From Trichomonas vaginalis G3 (Eukaryota; Parabasalia; Trichomonadida; Trichomonadidae), in contig NC_067204.1 in assembly GCF_026262505.1 (NCBI RefSeq), positions 4,373,797-4,437,796 of the forward strand: 64,000 nucleotides of DNA, read 5' to 3'. Shown in pieces: positions 1 through 10,194 of this stretch. The first letter of the stretch is position 1, and each line of letters opens with the position of its first letter. The notes below the pieces were generated by a model. The model was not told the origin of the DNA. It saw only the letters and a list, made by a program, of their open reading frames with translations, and ran no database searches. The position numbers and the translations under genes were made by a program.

Positions 1-309
1 CCTGCAGAATATCCAGTACACCCGAACTTTTATGAAGTCGAAAACCCTAATGGAACATATGAAAATGTTTTCGACTCAGATGCTATTATAGTTCATGCTT
101 CATTTTCTGGCGCCCAAAACTCTTTTTTATGCTTGGCAAATGACTTTTACGAAAAACCTACAAAGCTATATGAACCACCAAGTGGAAGTATTTCAGACTT
201 TCAAGTATGGTTTACAACAGATGGAAGAAAGAGAATAATTCCATTATACCATGCGTTTTACTTAGAACTTAGTTTCATATACAACTACTATCGAACGGTA
301 AAAATATAA
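1..309 (+). CDS. C-terminal part of the 282-aa Maverick protein (copy A)
   Basis: Cut by the window's left edge; the first base starts a codon. The last 102 residues match the end of the full copy at 24954-25802 almost exactly. The function is unknown; see that entry. Confidence 0.75.
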   Translation, partial: PAEYPVHPNFYEVENPNGTYENVFDSDAIIVHASFSGAQNSFLCLANDFYEKPTKLYEPPSGSISDFQVWFTTDGRKRIIPLYHAFYLELSFIYNYYRTVKI

Positions 310-312
310 TTT

Positions 313-555
313 TTAATACGGTTGAGGTGTTGGATTTGGTTGCCAACTAGACTGTGGTGCAGGTTCAGGCTGTTGTATAACAGGAGCTTGTTCTTCTGGT
401 TCAGGGTCTTTAGGTATAATACCAACGAACTGACCTACTCTTTTACCAATATTTTTGACTCCGTTCCAAATTCCTCTTCCTACGGTTTTTATTCCATTCC
501 ATATACCTCTTCCAACATTTCGAAAGAAGTTTCCTATCTTACTGAAGAAACCCAT
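313..555 (-). CDS. 80-aa amphipathic, pVI-like small protein (copy A)
   Basis: Whole copy. The N-terminal half holds two turns of a Gly/aromatic/basic repeat (VGRGIWNGIK, VGRGIWNGVK), predicted amphipathic; the C-terminal half is Pro/Gln-rich. It stops 3 bp from the end of the convergent 282-aa gene. The role is discussed at 25805-26047. Confidence 0.7.
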   Translation of the reverse strand: MGFFSKIGNFFRNVGRGIWNGIKTVGRGIWNGVKNIGKRVGQFVGIIPKDPEPEEQAPVIQQPEPAPQSSWQPNPTPQPY

Positions 556-573
556 TTTACTATATGTAAAAAT

Positions 574-936
574 CTAATGTCCGCCTAGTCTCTTACGTTT
601 CCTGTTGAGTTCCATAGCATTCTTTAACTGGAGCTCATACATTCTGTTTCTCCTCTGGTAGAAAACATATTCTGGGTCAACTCCTGTGTTCGCGTCATCT
701 GCATAAAGTTGTTTATATCCCACCTCAGGGTTTGTATAAAACTCTTTCCATCTCATATTTGCATACCATGGTGGCAAACCTAACGCAGCGTCATTTGACA
801 TGGCAGTTTGCATTTGTACATCTGTTGGCACTTGACCATAGTTTGCCATTGCAGTTTGTATTCTAACTTCATTTGGAATATTCTCTGGGTTTGGTTGTCC
901 AGGTTGCTGTGCATTCGCTAAGTTCTGTGCGTCCAT
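574..936 (-). CDS. 120-aa Maverick protein of unknown function (copy A)
   Basis: Whole copy, near-identical to 26066-26428 and 53025-53387. The N-terminal half is Gln/Asn/Pro-rich, a PPWY (PPxY-type) motif lies mid-protein, and the C-terminus is basic (RKRKRL). Confidence 0.65.
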   Translation of the reverse strand: MDAQNLANAQQPGQPNPENIPNEVRIQTAMANYGQVPTDVQMQTAMSNDAALGLPPWYANMRWKEFYTNPEVGYKQLYADDANTGVDPEYVFYQRRNRMYELQLKNAMELNRKRKRLGGH

Positions 937-959
937 TTAATATTAGATAAAAATATCTC

Positions 960-1091
960 TTACGAGTACATATACTGAACATTTGCAGGCATTGGTTCAT
1001 CTTCATATTCTCTGTACCTTTCTGCCACGTCAAAGAAATAAATGACACAATGGAAAAAACCTAAAACAAGTAGTCCTATTTCAAACCACAT
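960..1091 (-). CDS. 43-aa single-pass membrane protein (copy A)
   Basis: Short ORF conserved in all three Mavericks. Residues 1-20 form a hydrophobic segment (MWFEIGLLVLGFFHCVIYLF) followed by a charged tail. Its start overlaps the end of the upstream methyltransferase gene by 16 bp. No function is recognised; conservation of frame and length across three copies supports it being a gene. Confidence 0.55.
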   Translation of the reverse strand: MWFEIGLLVLGFFHCVIYFFDVAERYREYEDEPMPANVQYMYS

Positions 1092-1893
1092 TTACTTACT
1101 AATAAAATTTCTTTATTGTGACACTTTCTCCAGTTTATAGGACCTCTCTCATATTCTATCTTGTCATATCTAAACTCATAGTCATGTATGTCCTCTAACC
1201 ATCTCATAACGGTTTCCAAACCACTTTTATCGGATGTAAAGTAAAAGCATGGATGGTTATGTAAAACGTCTAAAGTTTCTAAAGAGTCTCTCAAAGTCCA
1301 GTCTACTTGGTATTGAAAATCCCATGTGTTAAAGAACGGCGGGTCCACTATAAAGAAAACATTTTCCTTTTTTTATATTTTTCATACAACTCTGTCCAAT
1401 GACATCTCACAAACTCTATACCCTCAATATATTTTTCTATGTCCTCTTTGAAAACATTTGTATAGTTAAGATATAAAACTTTTGACATAAGTGTTTCAAT
1501 GTCATGAACTCTTATAGCACCACTATATAATAGTCTAGCAGATATACTATCCCAGTCTATATATTCTGCTTTTTTCAAAACCTCTCTCACAATATTTTTC
1601 TTATCTAATGGTATACGTTCCATCTTACCTATAGGTATCTTTTCTTTTAACTCTTTCAATATTTTGTTTGTGTCTGGAATATGTTTGAGACGGTCCATAT
1701 AGTTGTCGAAGTCATTGCATATAATCTTTGAGTCTGGAAATATTATATGGCACAAATGGGATATATAGAAACTTCCACCGAACAAATCTACAAATGTTAG
1801 ACCATTCGGTAGTTTCTTAAGTTCTCTCAATATAATATCTTTACATCTACTCTTATTTCCAAAGAAGGGTAACGGTGGTTTTGTAAAATTCAT
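1076..1893 (-). pseudogene. D12-class DNA adenine methyltransferase (copy A, broken)
   Basis: Same gene as the whole copies at 26569-27387 and 53528-54346, with about one break. The N-terminal FFGNK motif, VDLFGG and the DPP catalytic motif are visible in the sequence. Confidence 0.8.
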
Positions 1894-2088
1894 TTATATA
1901 TAATAATAAAAATGTTTTTCCCTGAAAAGTGACAGAAAAGTGACAAAACATGAAAACATATATAATTTGTGAAAAGCGACACATTATATAATGTTTTCGA
2001 CCCAGAAGAAGGCTTCTTCCCAGAAGCAATGGAGGAAGAAGAAGAGTCCTCCGAATAAAAACTTCATTTATACTAAACATCAACATCA
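1894..2088. other. Subterminal non-coding region of Maverick A
   Basis: No gene seen. It contains two AAAAGTGACA motifs, also present in the ends of B and C. About 110 bp after them are not shared with B and C; these include a short inverted repeat around GAAGAAGGCTTCTTC near 2005. Confidence 0.5.
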
Positions 2089-2124
2089 GGGCTAGAAGGC
2101 ACGAAGTGCCTGGAAGCCCCACTA

Positions 2125-2154
<30 letters not shown>
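2089..2154. repeat. Right terminal repeat of Maverick A with hairpin and T-run
   Basis: 2089-2120 folds as an outer stem GGGCT/AGCCC, inner stem GGCAC/GTGCC and a GAA loop. CACTACC follows, then 28 T (2127-2154). Read inverted, it matches the left end of B (3060-3117), but the inner stem differs by paired changes. Confidence 0.8.
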
Positions 2155-2158
<4 letters not shown>

Positions 2159-3059
2159 AGTTCATGTTTCCGACATTTTTGTGATATTTTTGTTCCATCC
2201 TATTTGATATTTTTAGTAGTTATTCCGCATAAACTATTGAATAATTACAAAATTTCTGAGATTTGCGGAATTATTATTAAATAAAGAGATATTATCAGAT
2301 CGTTGAGAACTATTATATTCTTAATGAAAACGGAAAATGATAGTAGGTATATTTATTTGTTATTGATTTACTATCTGATGGCAATGTCTGTGATTGATTA
2401 TTGACTGCCATTGATGATAAAGTGAAGTGGCAAAAAAGGAAAACTATAGCGGTGTTTTTTTGTAAAGATATCTCATGATTTCTTTTCAAATTCATTTACA
2501 CCACGCATGACATAGATACAAGTCAGGGTTTATCCTTATTTACAGTCATTAAATGCAAATAGATGTACTAAAAACTGAACTCAAATATTTTTTTGGCATT
2601 TTTTATATTCATGAGCTTTTCATAAAAATATTTATTGAAACTATACATGGCACGATGGGCGCTACTTTTTTGGCGCCAGCGGCGCCGCCCGCGCCTCCGG
2701 TGGCTCCCACTGGTGGGGAGGAGACGATAGAAAAAGATATAAATTTTACTAAAAAAATTGAATTTTGGAAATTCTTTTGATTTTTTTGAATGATTTACGA
2801 AGAGATTGAACACATTTTGTACTATGAAATATCGTTATTAATAAATTTACTTCTTAAACATCTATTAAAATCGCAATTTTGAATATTTTTATGATTTTTT
2901 TTGACCCGATCACTTGCGCCCGCGCCCACTGGGAGGGGCGCTTGTAAAGTATTCAAAAATCAGTGTAAACATTTCAATTTTTGCTCCCACCTCCCATTGG
3001 GAGGGGGGCATATAGGGTTGTTAAAAATATCAAAAATTAGCGTTTTGAAGACACCATGG
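2155..3059. other. Host spacer between Mavericks A and B
   Basis: No credible gene. AT-rich DNA with GC-rich islands at about 2660-2725 and 2905-3010. These contain three related inverted-repeat blocks of the form CTCCCA...TGGGAG. A segment at 2636-2665 recurs inverted at 28773-28803 across the Maverick B insertion. The last five bases, CATGG, are the left target duplication of B. Confidence 0.7.
3055..3059. repeat. Left target site duplication of Maverick B (CATGG)
   Basis: Directly repeated at 27676-27680, immediately outside the homopolymer termini. Polintons make 5-6 bp duplications, so this pairs the two ends as one insertion. Confidence 0.8.
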
Positions 3060-3117
3060 AAAAAAAAAAAAAAAAAAAGGTAGTGGGGCTTCCAGGCGCG
3101 TTGCGCCCTCTAGCCCC
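3060..3117. repeat. Left terminal repeat of Maverick B
   Basis: 19 A, then GGTAGT and the terminal hairpin 3085-3117: outer stem GGGGCT/AGCCCC, inner stem GGCGC/GCGCC, loop GTT. Confidence 0.8.
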
Positions 3118-3207
3118 TAAGAAACTAGAGGAGGAATGATACAAAGACCAGATGAAAAAAATAAAAATATTATAATAAAATTAAATTTTTAGTCTTAAAT
3201 TGTTTTT

Positions 3208-3699
3208 TTATTCGGTATATTCTGAATCTTGAATGTCTTGGAAATTTTCTTCTTCTTCGCTCTCTGAGGTGAGGATTTCTTCGACTTCTTCTTCTTCGCT
3301 CTCTGAGGTGAGAATTTCTTCGACTTCTTCTTCTTCGCCATTGGGAGCAACAAATCCTGCAATGAAAACTTTGTATATACCTTCTTGAGGAGTCTCTATG
3401 ATGAAAGTCGTATTGTTGAGGAAATGGAACTCGACATCTTGAACAAATTGGCAACTGCTGTGTGTGAATTTTGCAATTGTGAGAGGCTTTCCTTTATAGC
3501 CCTTGGGAAAGCTTGAGATAGTTACTGTTCCTCCATATGGAACTCTGGCAGGAATATCTAAAGCAACAGTTGTTATAACGTGGAAATTGTCTACGAATTG
3601 AGGCATAGGTTCAATGCAGTATAGTCGTTTTGACTGGTTGTCTTTTGTGTAGAAATATAAATAGAATGACCTTTCACCATGTTCATTCAATTCTTCCAA
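3208..3699 (-). CDS. 163-aa acidic-tailed protein, possibly nucleoplasmin-like
   Basis: Found only in B, in a left-end cassette absent from C. Residues 1 to about 120 look like an all-beta domain with regularly spaced hydrophobic strands. The C-terminal 40 residues are strongly acidic and contain a tandem duplication (EEEEVEEILTSES twice). A compact beta domain followed by an acidic tail recalls nucleoplasmin/FKBP-type histone chaperones, which would suit handling of element chromatin, but no diagnostic motif is certain. Its start overlaps the end of the neighbouring 250-aa gene by 13 bp, so the two may be expressed together. Confidence 0.45.
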   Translation of the reverse strand: MEELNEHGERSFYLYFYTKDNQSKRLYCIEPMPQFVDNFHVITTVALDIPARVPYGGTVTISSFPKGYKGKPLTIAKFTHSSCQFVQDVEFHFLNNTTFIIETPQEGIYKVFIAGFVAPNGEEEEVEEILTSESEEEEVEEILTSESEEEENFQDIQDSEYTE

Positions 3700-4439
3700 A
3701 TAATTGTATGAATTTGGATATAAACGGACAAATTCAGCAATTTAACTTCTTGTAAATGCTTCTGCAAGTTCTTTGGAAACAAGTGAATGAACTGGTCAAT
3801 AGCTTGCAACGCTATGAGATTGGCAGTAACGGGTAAATATGAAGCAAACATGTCAACAAGTACGCCAGGGTCTTTCATTTCGTTTTCAAGAGGCTGAATG
3901 GCATCCATGACAGCTTGAAACATCTCGTTATAATCTCGATTGTCTTCTGAACCCCACTGTTCATTTAACTTATCTAACAATTCTAACCTTTTCTTTGCGT
4001 ATTTTCTACGAACTTTCTCTGAAAGAGGAGTGTCGCTATCTTGTGTGTCTTGAATTTGAGACTTAAATTGTTTGCTAAAGGCGAGATATCGTGTTTGCGA
4101 CCTAGTGGTCATTGCAGAATGTGTTTCTGTATGTTCGATTGGATGTGTTTCTGTATTTTCGGGTGGTTGTGTTTCTGTATGTTCGATTGGAGTCTGATTG
4201 GTATGAACTTCTTCTGAAAATGCTTCTGTTCCGATAGTTGTTGTTGCCTGACCTGTTGGCTGAGCTGTTTCTTTGTGCAAATGCATATTGTCCAACAAAT
4301 TGTCTTGAATTGTATGAGGAAGTTGCTTTGGTATTATAGGAGGTCGTAAGGGTTTTGAGAATGGTGAGACATAAGTTGTAGGAACTTTAACTGCAGAGGT
4401 AGTCGACGAATTGTTTGCGACACTTTTTCTTCCTTCCAT
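3687..4439 (-). CDS. 250-aa protein of unknown function with Thr/His/Glu-rich repeats
   Basis: Second gene of the B-specific left cassette. Residues 1-110 are low-complexity, with a repeated IEHTET-type unit about three times. Residues 110-160 are basic (KVRRKYAKKR) and the C-terminal 90 residues look helical. A host-style initiator TCATA lies just upstream, its A three nt before the start codon, unlike the core Maverick genes. No family is recognised. Confidence 0.5.
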   Translation of the reverse strand: MEGRKSVANNSSTTSAVKVPTTYVSPFSKPLRPPIIPKQLPHTIQDNLLDNMHLHKETAQPTGQATTTIGTEAFSEEVHTNQTPIEHTETQPPENTETHPIEHTETHSAMTTRSQTRYLAFSKQFKSQIQDTQDSDTPLSEKVRRKYAKKRLELLDKLNEQWGSEDNRDYNEMFQAVMDAIQPLENEMKDPGVLVDMFASYLPVTANLIALQAIDQFIHLFPKNLQKHLQEVKLLNLSVYIQIHTIIWKN

Positions 4440-4909
4440 TATGAAAAATAAACTGTTTTTTTCGGACTACTCATAGAAAAGTTTAAAATAAACCGTTTTC
4501 GTCAACGGTAACCCCCTCTATTTTTTTATTTTATTGAAAGTCCTCCGTTGGCAAACCGTTCATCTCAAATATTGAATGAACTATAAACGTTTTTTGTTTT
4601 CTATATATACTTTTTTGTCCAACGGTAAAACTTTTTACACAACGGTTTTTTGAGAGTCGTCGCCGTTGACTTTTTTTGTAGAGCACTCAAAATAGTATAA
4701 CTTTGTCCGGACAAGTAAGGGTCTATCGTCGCTACAGGAAAAGTTACAGGCGTTCCAAGGAAGTATACTTTGAGAAGCCTTTTTCCCTTATAGAATGAGA
4801 TAGGACGGTTATTTTACAAAACTGACAACACTTTGACCGAGTAGTTTTTTGTGCTGAACAAAGTGTCATATAAACATCTGTCAAAAGCCGCTTTTTAACT
4901 TCACTTAAA
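4440..4909. promoter_or_regulatory. Non-coding region with Myb-like sites and a displaced subterminal repeat
   Basis: About 470 bp without a gene, between the divergent left cassette and the coiled-coil gene. 4491-4680 holds seven AACGG/CCGTT cores of Myb-site type. 4792-4850 is an inverted copy of the subterminal DNA at the right ends of B (about 27440-27490) and C, the sequence expected at the element's original left end. The two left-end genes therefore appear to have been added outside it. Confidence 0.5.
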
Positions 4910-7900
4910 ATGCCACGTAAGCTACGTAAGAATATACGTAAGAGGAAGAGAGCATTGAAACATCCAATAGTAAAGACTAACACCACAACAACAGTTGCAA
5001 CAACAAATTATGAATGACCCCACTATGTTGCAACAAATGTCAAGCAATCCTATGCTTTTAAACCGAGTTTTGGTGCACAGAGTGGAGGTTTAAGAGCGGC
5101 ACTTTTAGCGAAAATGGCAGGCTATGGTGGAGCTGCAGACGGAACAGCCTATAACCCTCAAAGTCAAATGAATTTGAGTTCACTCAAAAATCAAAAAAAC
5201 AGATGTCAAAAAGTCAAACATAGACATACAGAAGCAAATAAGTGAAAACGAAAAGAAACTAGAATATGACAGACACACAAAGAAACTCAATGAGTTAAAC
5301 GTAGAGAAAAAGAAGAAAGAAGAACAACTGAAAGAACTAAGTACAGAGGAATATGCGAAAAAAGTGTCAGAAAAAGCAGCAGAAGTAGCAAAAATGGAAC
5401 AAGATGTCATAAATTTGAAAAACCATACTACTCAATATAAATACTGAAAGATGAAGAGATAAAACAAAAAGCCCTGAAGACATATATGGATAGCGATGAG
5501 TATAAAAAAGAAGTTGAAGCAAATGTAAAGGCAGAAAAACTTTTACAGTTGCAAAAACCAAACCGTACAGTATGAAAACTTAGCACAAGAAAGTAAAAAA
5601 ATAACGACGCGGCTATGCAAAAGGCAATGAAAAGCGCAGAATATATAAAAGCTAACAATGACTGGTTAGATGCCCAAGCCAACGCTAAAGCAGCCCAACT
5701 CAATAGGGTCAATAAGGACAAAAAATACAAGCGGATGAAGATAGTTCAAATGAAGCTTTAACAAATGCTGACTTTAAGAACGCTTTCGAAGCTCTTCATA
5801 GTAAGGTGAAACAAGTGAACGACTTCTCATCTGGAAAGAAACTGAAGTCTGAAGGTTTCGACAAAGAGTTAAAAGAAGTAGCACAAAATATGACGAAAAT
5901 AACAGATGCAGCAACGAGACAGGCAGTTCAAAGTGCCTATGACGCCGTTAGAGCAACTGTTGTGAAAAGTCAAGAAAAAGAGTTACAACAGACCAAAACA
6001 GACCTAGTAAATGCTTTCTTAAGAACGAAAAGTCAGGTAGGACATTACGCTGCAGATGGAACATATGTGCCAGCTGGTGGAACTTATATACCACCAAACC
6101 CTCCAAGAGAAGCACCTGCACCAGGACTACCTAGAACATTTACATCGTCACATGGACACAGACACAGGCATGCACCAAAACCAACACAACAACCAAACAA
6201 CAACAACCAGCACAACAACCACCTCCACAACCAGCACAACAACCAACACAACAACCAGCACAGCAACCAACAGTTCAAAACCCTGCACAACAACAACCAC
6301 AAACAGAGCAAGGACATAAAAGAAGTAGAGAACAAGGAAACCAAGAATTCTTAAAAATGCTTAAGAAGAGTGTGGTTCCAGATACTATTGACTTTAGTGA
6401 CAGATATAAAGAAGCTATTAGAAAGTTCAAGGATGGAAATACTGACCCGAACCTATTTAGCTTTATGGCTCAGCACCAAAACGGATATAATCTCAAACCT
6501 GGAAAATACAAGCTCGCTAAGGGATATGATTTAATAGCATATCATCCAAATGACATGATGAATTTACTCCGAGATATTTGATGTCAGAGCTAAATGACAA
6601 TTCAACTTTCGTCATGAAACGCGTAAAAAATAGAGACGGAACGAAAGAACAAAGCTTATGAATGCGGATGACGTAGATAGGGAAATTGTTGAAAACGGTC
6701 TCGGAATATATGAAATGCCAGCAGATGAGGTACAAGAAACTCCACAGGAAGAAGTTCAGATACAACCAGACATGGAAGAAATAGTTCAGCAACAACAGCT
6801 AGAAGAGCCTGAAGGAAACGAACAAGTCCTTCCTTTGGAAACTAACTTCACAGAACTAGATGAAGATTTGGAACAGCCGAAAAATCTTGACCCTCAACAA
6901 GAGTATGCGGAGAATATGGAATATTTCCAAGAGTCTAAAAAAAATTCGGCTGACATAGTAGAAGAATATCGAAAAATGTTTGCCGACATACAAAAGACTC
7001 CAACACCAGATGAAAATATTCAGCATAGAATGGAAGTACTGAAAGAAAATGTACACAAATACAACAACCCTTTTTACTTACGAGCATTTAACGTTCAATC
7101 TTCGGATGAACTCGGTGAAAATAAAAGGTTAAATTTCAAGAAAACATATAGAAATGAAACATTGTTTAAAGTTCATTCAGAACCTAACCAAGATGGAAAC
7201 AAACCTACTTTTGTTTCTGCAGACGATGGAACTACAATGAGATGGGGTCATAAAGCTAACCCGGATAGGTGGTTCATAAACTTACAACCACAATTCCAAG
7301 AAGTTGTAGACGCAATGGAAGAATGGTGAACCAGATATAGCTGGTATTTTCAGCGCGGCTTTAATGCCATTGAAAGATATGAAACATGCAGATATTTTGG
7401 ACCAGTATGAAATGAACATGGCTGATGGAAATATAACACCTGACGTTCTAAACATTTATCTCAAAGAACTACACAGAACCATAGAGATGGTATATTTGGT
7501 GAAGAGTTTAGAAAGAAAGTTAGGGAGAGGAAGGAAGAGAACCTATTGTACATGACCTTGCAAACGAAAGTTTACAAAATGTCATAAAAACTTACTTTGC
7601 AGACAATGAACCGAGAAGGATGAATATTTAAGAAAACTCAAATGGACAGTACCAAATGAAAATGTTAGTATTGAAAAACATGTTCCTTGACAAAATAAAA
7701 CCAACTACAGAATATAACGACGCAAGACTGAAAAGATTGGGTAAAAGCTTTCCCATTCACAAAAGATATAGTTGGTAACATGGAAAGAAAACCAGAATGG
7801 CTACAAAAACATATATTTGGAAACGAGCTTATTCCATATGGACAAGGCACTGTTTGAAGAGCTTGAACCGGAAACTCAGGAAAAGAGTCATGCAAACAAT

Positions 7901-8226
7901 ACGCGAAGACTCAAATACAACTATGACAAACTCTTTCTAGGATATAGGTTACCTGAGATGGGCGACCAGAGCCCAAAGGCAAAAAGGACATGGGAAATTT
8001 ACAACATACTAGGTGAACATGAGGCAAAGATGCAACAACTTGAAGCAGAGGGCAAGTTACCAAAACGACACCAAAGAAGAGAGAAGAGTAGAACAAAGTG
8101 AAAGTAGTAGTGAAGAAGTAACTTCATCTAGTGAAAGTAGTGGCAATGAAGGAAAAAGAAGAGTTAAAAACTCAGTCAGGAAGAAAGTAAAGCTTGGTCC
8201 ACGTGGTGTTCTATTATGACATATAA
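4910..8226 (+). pseudogene. Large basic, coiled-coil, Gln-rich protein gene (copy B, broken)
   Basis: Same gene as 28926-32282. The MPRKLRKNIRKRKR-type start, long Lys/Glu coiled coils and a His/Asn/Gln-rich stretch are visible. Broken many times. Confidence 0.7.
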
Positions 8227-9863
8227 ATCCAACTATTCTATATTTTTACCCATATGAAATGTACGCCGCTCAGAATATAACGCCAACAGTTTTGGATGCT
8301 ATGAATGGAAATGTTTCCGAATGGTATATAACGAATGCGACAATGCCATTAGAAGGTCAGAAATAGTTCCTGGAACTTACGAATATACAACTGCTGTTTC
8401 TTATGGAAACGTAGGTGAGTTTGGAGAAGGTTCTTCAACAACAGTAGATATTGCTTGCGACAGGTTTCATATAATTTCTATTGACAACTCTTTCTTATAC
8501 GTGGAACAAGACATTTGAAATAAAACCTTCTGCCAAGTTGTCTGACAAGAAAGGTTGCAATGGAATTTTCTATGTCGGATACCAATATGCTCCAGAAGTT
8601 TTCATGGGATATAAGATATATTCTAACTCTGACTTAGTTCAAACAGTAACATGGGCAAACTATGAATGGTTTCGCTTTGAGAAACTCAGTACAACCACAA
8701 GCTAGAGAACAAACAGACCAGTATGCAACCATTGAGAAAATAAGAAGACTTGACCCTAACGTTCCAGGAGTTTATGTTAACCTTTCTGGACAAACTGCAA
8801 GCAGCAGTAACCAAAGTAAAATTGAAACTTAGAGTTCCTTTTGTCATCTTTCCTCATCTTCAGGTTTTTAAGATACTTGCCAAACTGGGCAGGAAAAATT
8901 TCTATCGAACTTACTCCAAGCAAAAATAACTTAGTCATTGCACCAACACAAGACCCATTCACTACTGTAGCGAACTGGTGGAGCCGTTCTGTGACTTTGC
9001 AAAGACAAAGTTGACTTAGACTTTGGTTTCTCAAACCTCAACACTGAAGTAAACTACTACTTCAATGCTGCTGGAACTGCTTGGGACCCAGTTAAGTTCA
9101 CATGCGAAAAATTTGAATGCAAGAGAATAGAAAGCAGACTTGCAGTCTATATGTTGGACCCAGATATTTCAAATGCTTTAGCTGCCAAATATATTGCAGT
9201 TCCACTTATGTTCCCTATACACCAAATATCTGTCAAAGACTTTGCAGGTGAAGTTGGAAACCAAAGTGCTGACCCAGGTGCAAGAACAGATATTGCCTTC
9301 AACAACTGCAATAAACATGCAGATACTATGTTTGTACTGTTCAGACGAACTTATAAATGACTATTCTTGTTTTCTACAACCCCGGTATTAAATATCATAT
9401 AAACATAGATGGCAAATACTATCCAAGAGAAGAATATTCTACAGTTGAGGATATGAGGTCATACAACTTGACATTAGATGCTATGAACTTTAACAACAAC
9501 TTCACAACAACCATAAACCCTGAAATGCAAAGTTCTATTATGCCATATGTGAAAGTATGGACCCATACAGGAGCTCAAAACACTCAATATACAAATGGAG
9601 ACCGTTCAAACTTTTGGCTTGGCATTCCATTTGCTGACTCAGAAGACTTTATGGGTGGTATTTCAACTGTTGGTACTGTACAAATACAATATACTGGTGA
9701 CAGAGACGGTCCAGATGAATTGAAAGCAAAGAAGTTTACAAAACCAATAGCACTTTTCACGGAAGATGCTCTTTTGAAGATTCGTTCGATGAAACCTGCT
9801 GGGGCTCCTCAGATTGGTATAACGACAGCTTCCATCGAGCAGATTTTGGCAGCAGGTCAGTAA
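8216..9863 (+). pseudogene. Probable major capsid protein (copy B, broken)
   Basis: Same gene as 32272-33915. Several breaks. The well-kept C-terminal part includes NPGIKYHINIDGKYYP. Confidence 0.65.
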
Positions 9864-10176
9864 GTTGTTCTTGAACTGACTTCTCTCCGTCAAATATTGA
9901 CAGTACGCCAGTCTTAACATAGTATTGTATTAAAAACTTAGCTTTAGAAATATCTGTAAGTTTTGTTGTTATATTTTTGTCTGCTTCAAGAACTTTCACC
10001 ATCTCGGTTATACCAACTTTCTTTGCTTTATGAAAATATTTTGGTTCAGCAAAGACTGCTATTCTATAACATTTTCCATTGTTTGTATAAAGAACTATTC
10101 TATCAATGAACTTGTATTGTTTGTGTGTGTAAACTTTGTTTTGCTTCAATTCGAAGAGATACTCAAATACGTCCAT
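9757..10176 (-). CDS. 139-aa Maverick protein of unknown function (copy B)
   Basis: Whole; identical but for a few residues to 33809-34228. Lys-rich alpha/beta composition, no family recognised. Its 3' end overlaps the end of the capsid gene on the other strand by about 107 bp, and its start is only 18 nt from the divergent gene at 10195. Confidence 0.6.
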   Translation of the reverse strand: MDVFEYLFELKQNKVYTHKQYKFIDRIVLYTNNGKCYRIAVFAEPKYFHKAKKVGITEMVKVLEADKNITTKLTDISKAKFLIQYYVKTGVLSIFDGEKSVQEQLTDLLPKSARWKLSLYQSEEPQQVSSNESSKEHLP

Positions 10177-10194
10177 CTTTTTATTCTAAGTAAA
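10177..10194. promoter_or_regulatory. 18-nt bidirectional promoter
   Basis: The whole space between two divergent start codons is CTTTTTATTCTAAGTAAA. It gives each gene a T-rich block then an A-rich block before its ATG. The same arrangement occurs at 22811-22826 and 24936-24953. Confidence 0.5.

Larger units (their letters stand above)
1..2154. mobile_element. Maverick/Polinton A, right end only
   Basis: Right-hand end of a Maverick running in from outside the window. It carries the same ordered genes as the right ends of B and C (282-aa protein, 80-aa amphipathic, 120-aa, 43-aa membrane protein, adenine methyltransferase) and ends in a hairpin terminus plus a T-run. Its last 170 bp before the terminus differ from B and C, and its terminus reads GGTAGTGGGG rather than GGTATTGGGG, so it belongs to a slightly different lineage. 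The visible part is nearly whole, with about one break. Confidence 0.9.

Noticed and set aside
2101-2154. Long poly-T/poly-A runs suggesting retroposon tails
   Set aside because: They sit at both ends of each element next to inverted terminal repeats, which fits Maverick termini.
2313-3083. Several 60-81 codon frames in the host spacer
   Set aside because: Low-complexity or opposite-strand overlaps, no start context, no protein-like composition.
10030-10194. Longer N-terminus for the 192-aa protein
   Set aside because: The extension runs through the divergent 139-aa gene; the ATG after the 18-nt promoter is conserved in both copies.
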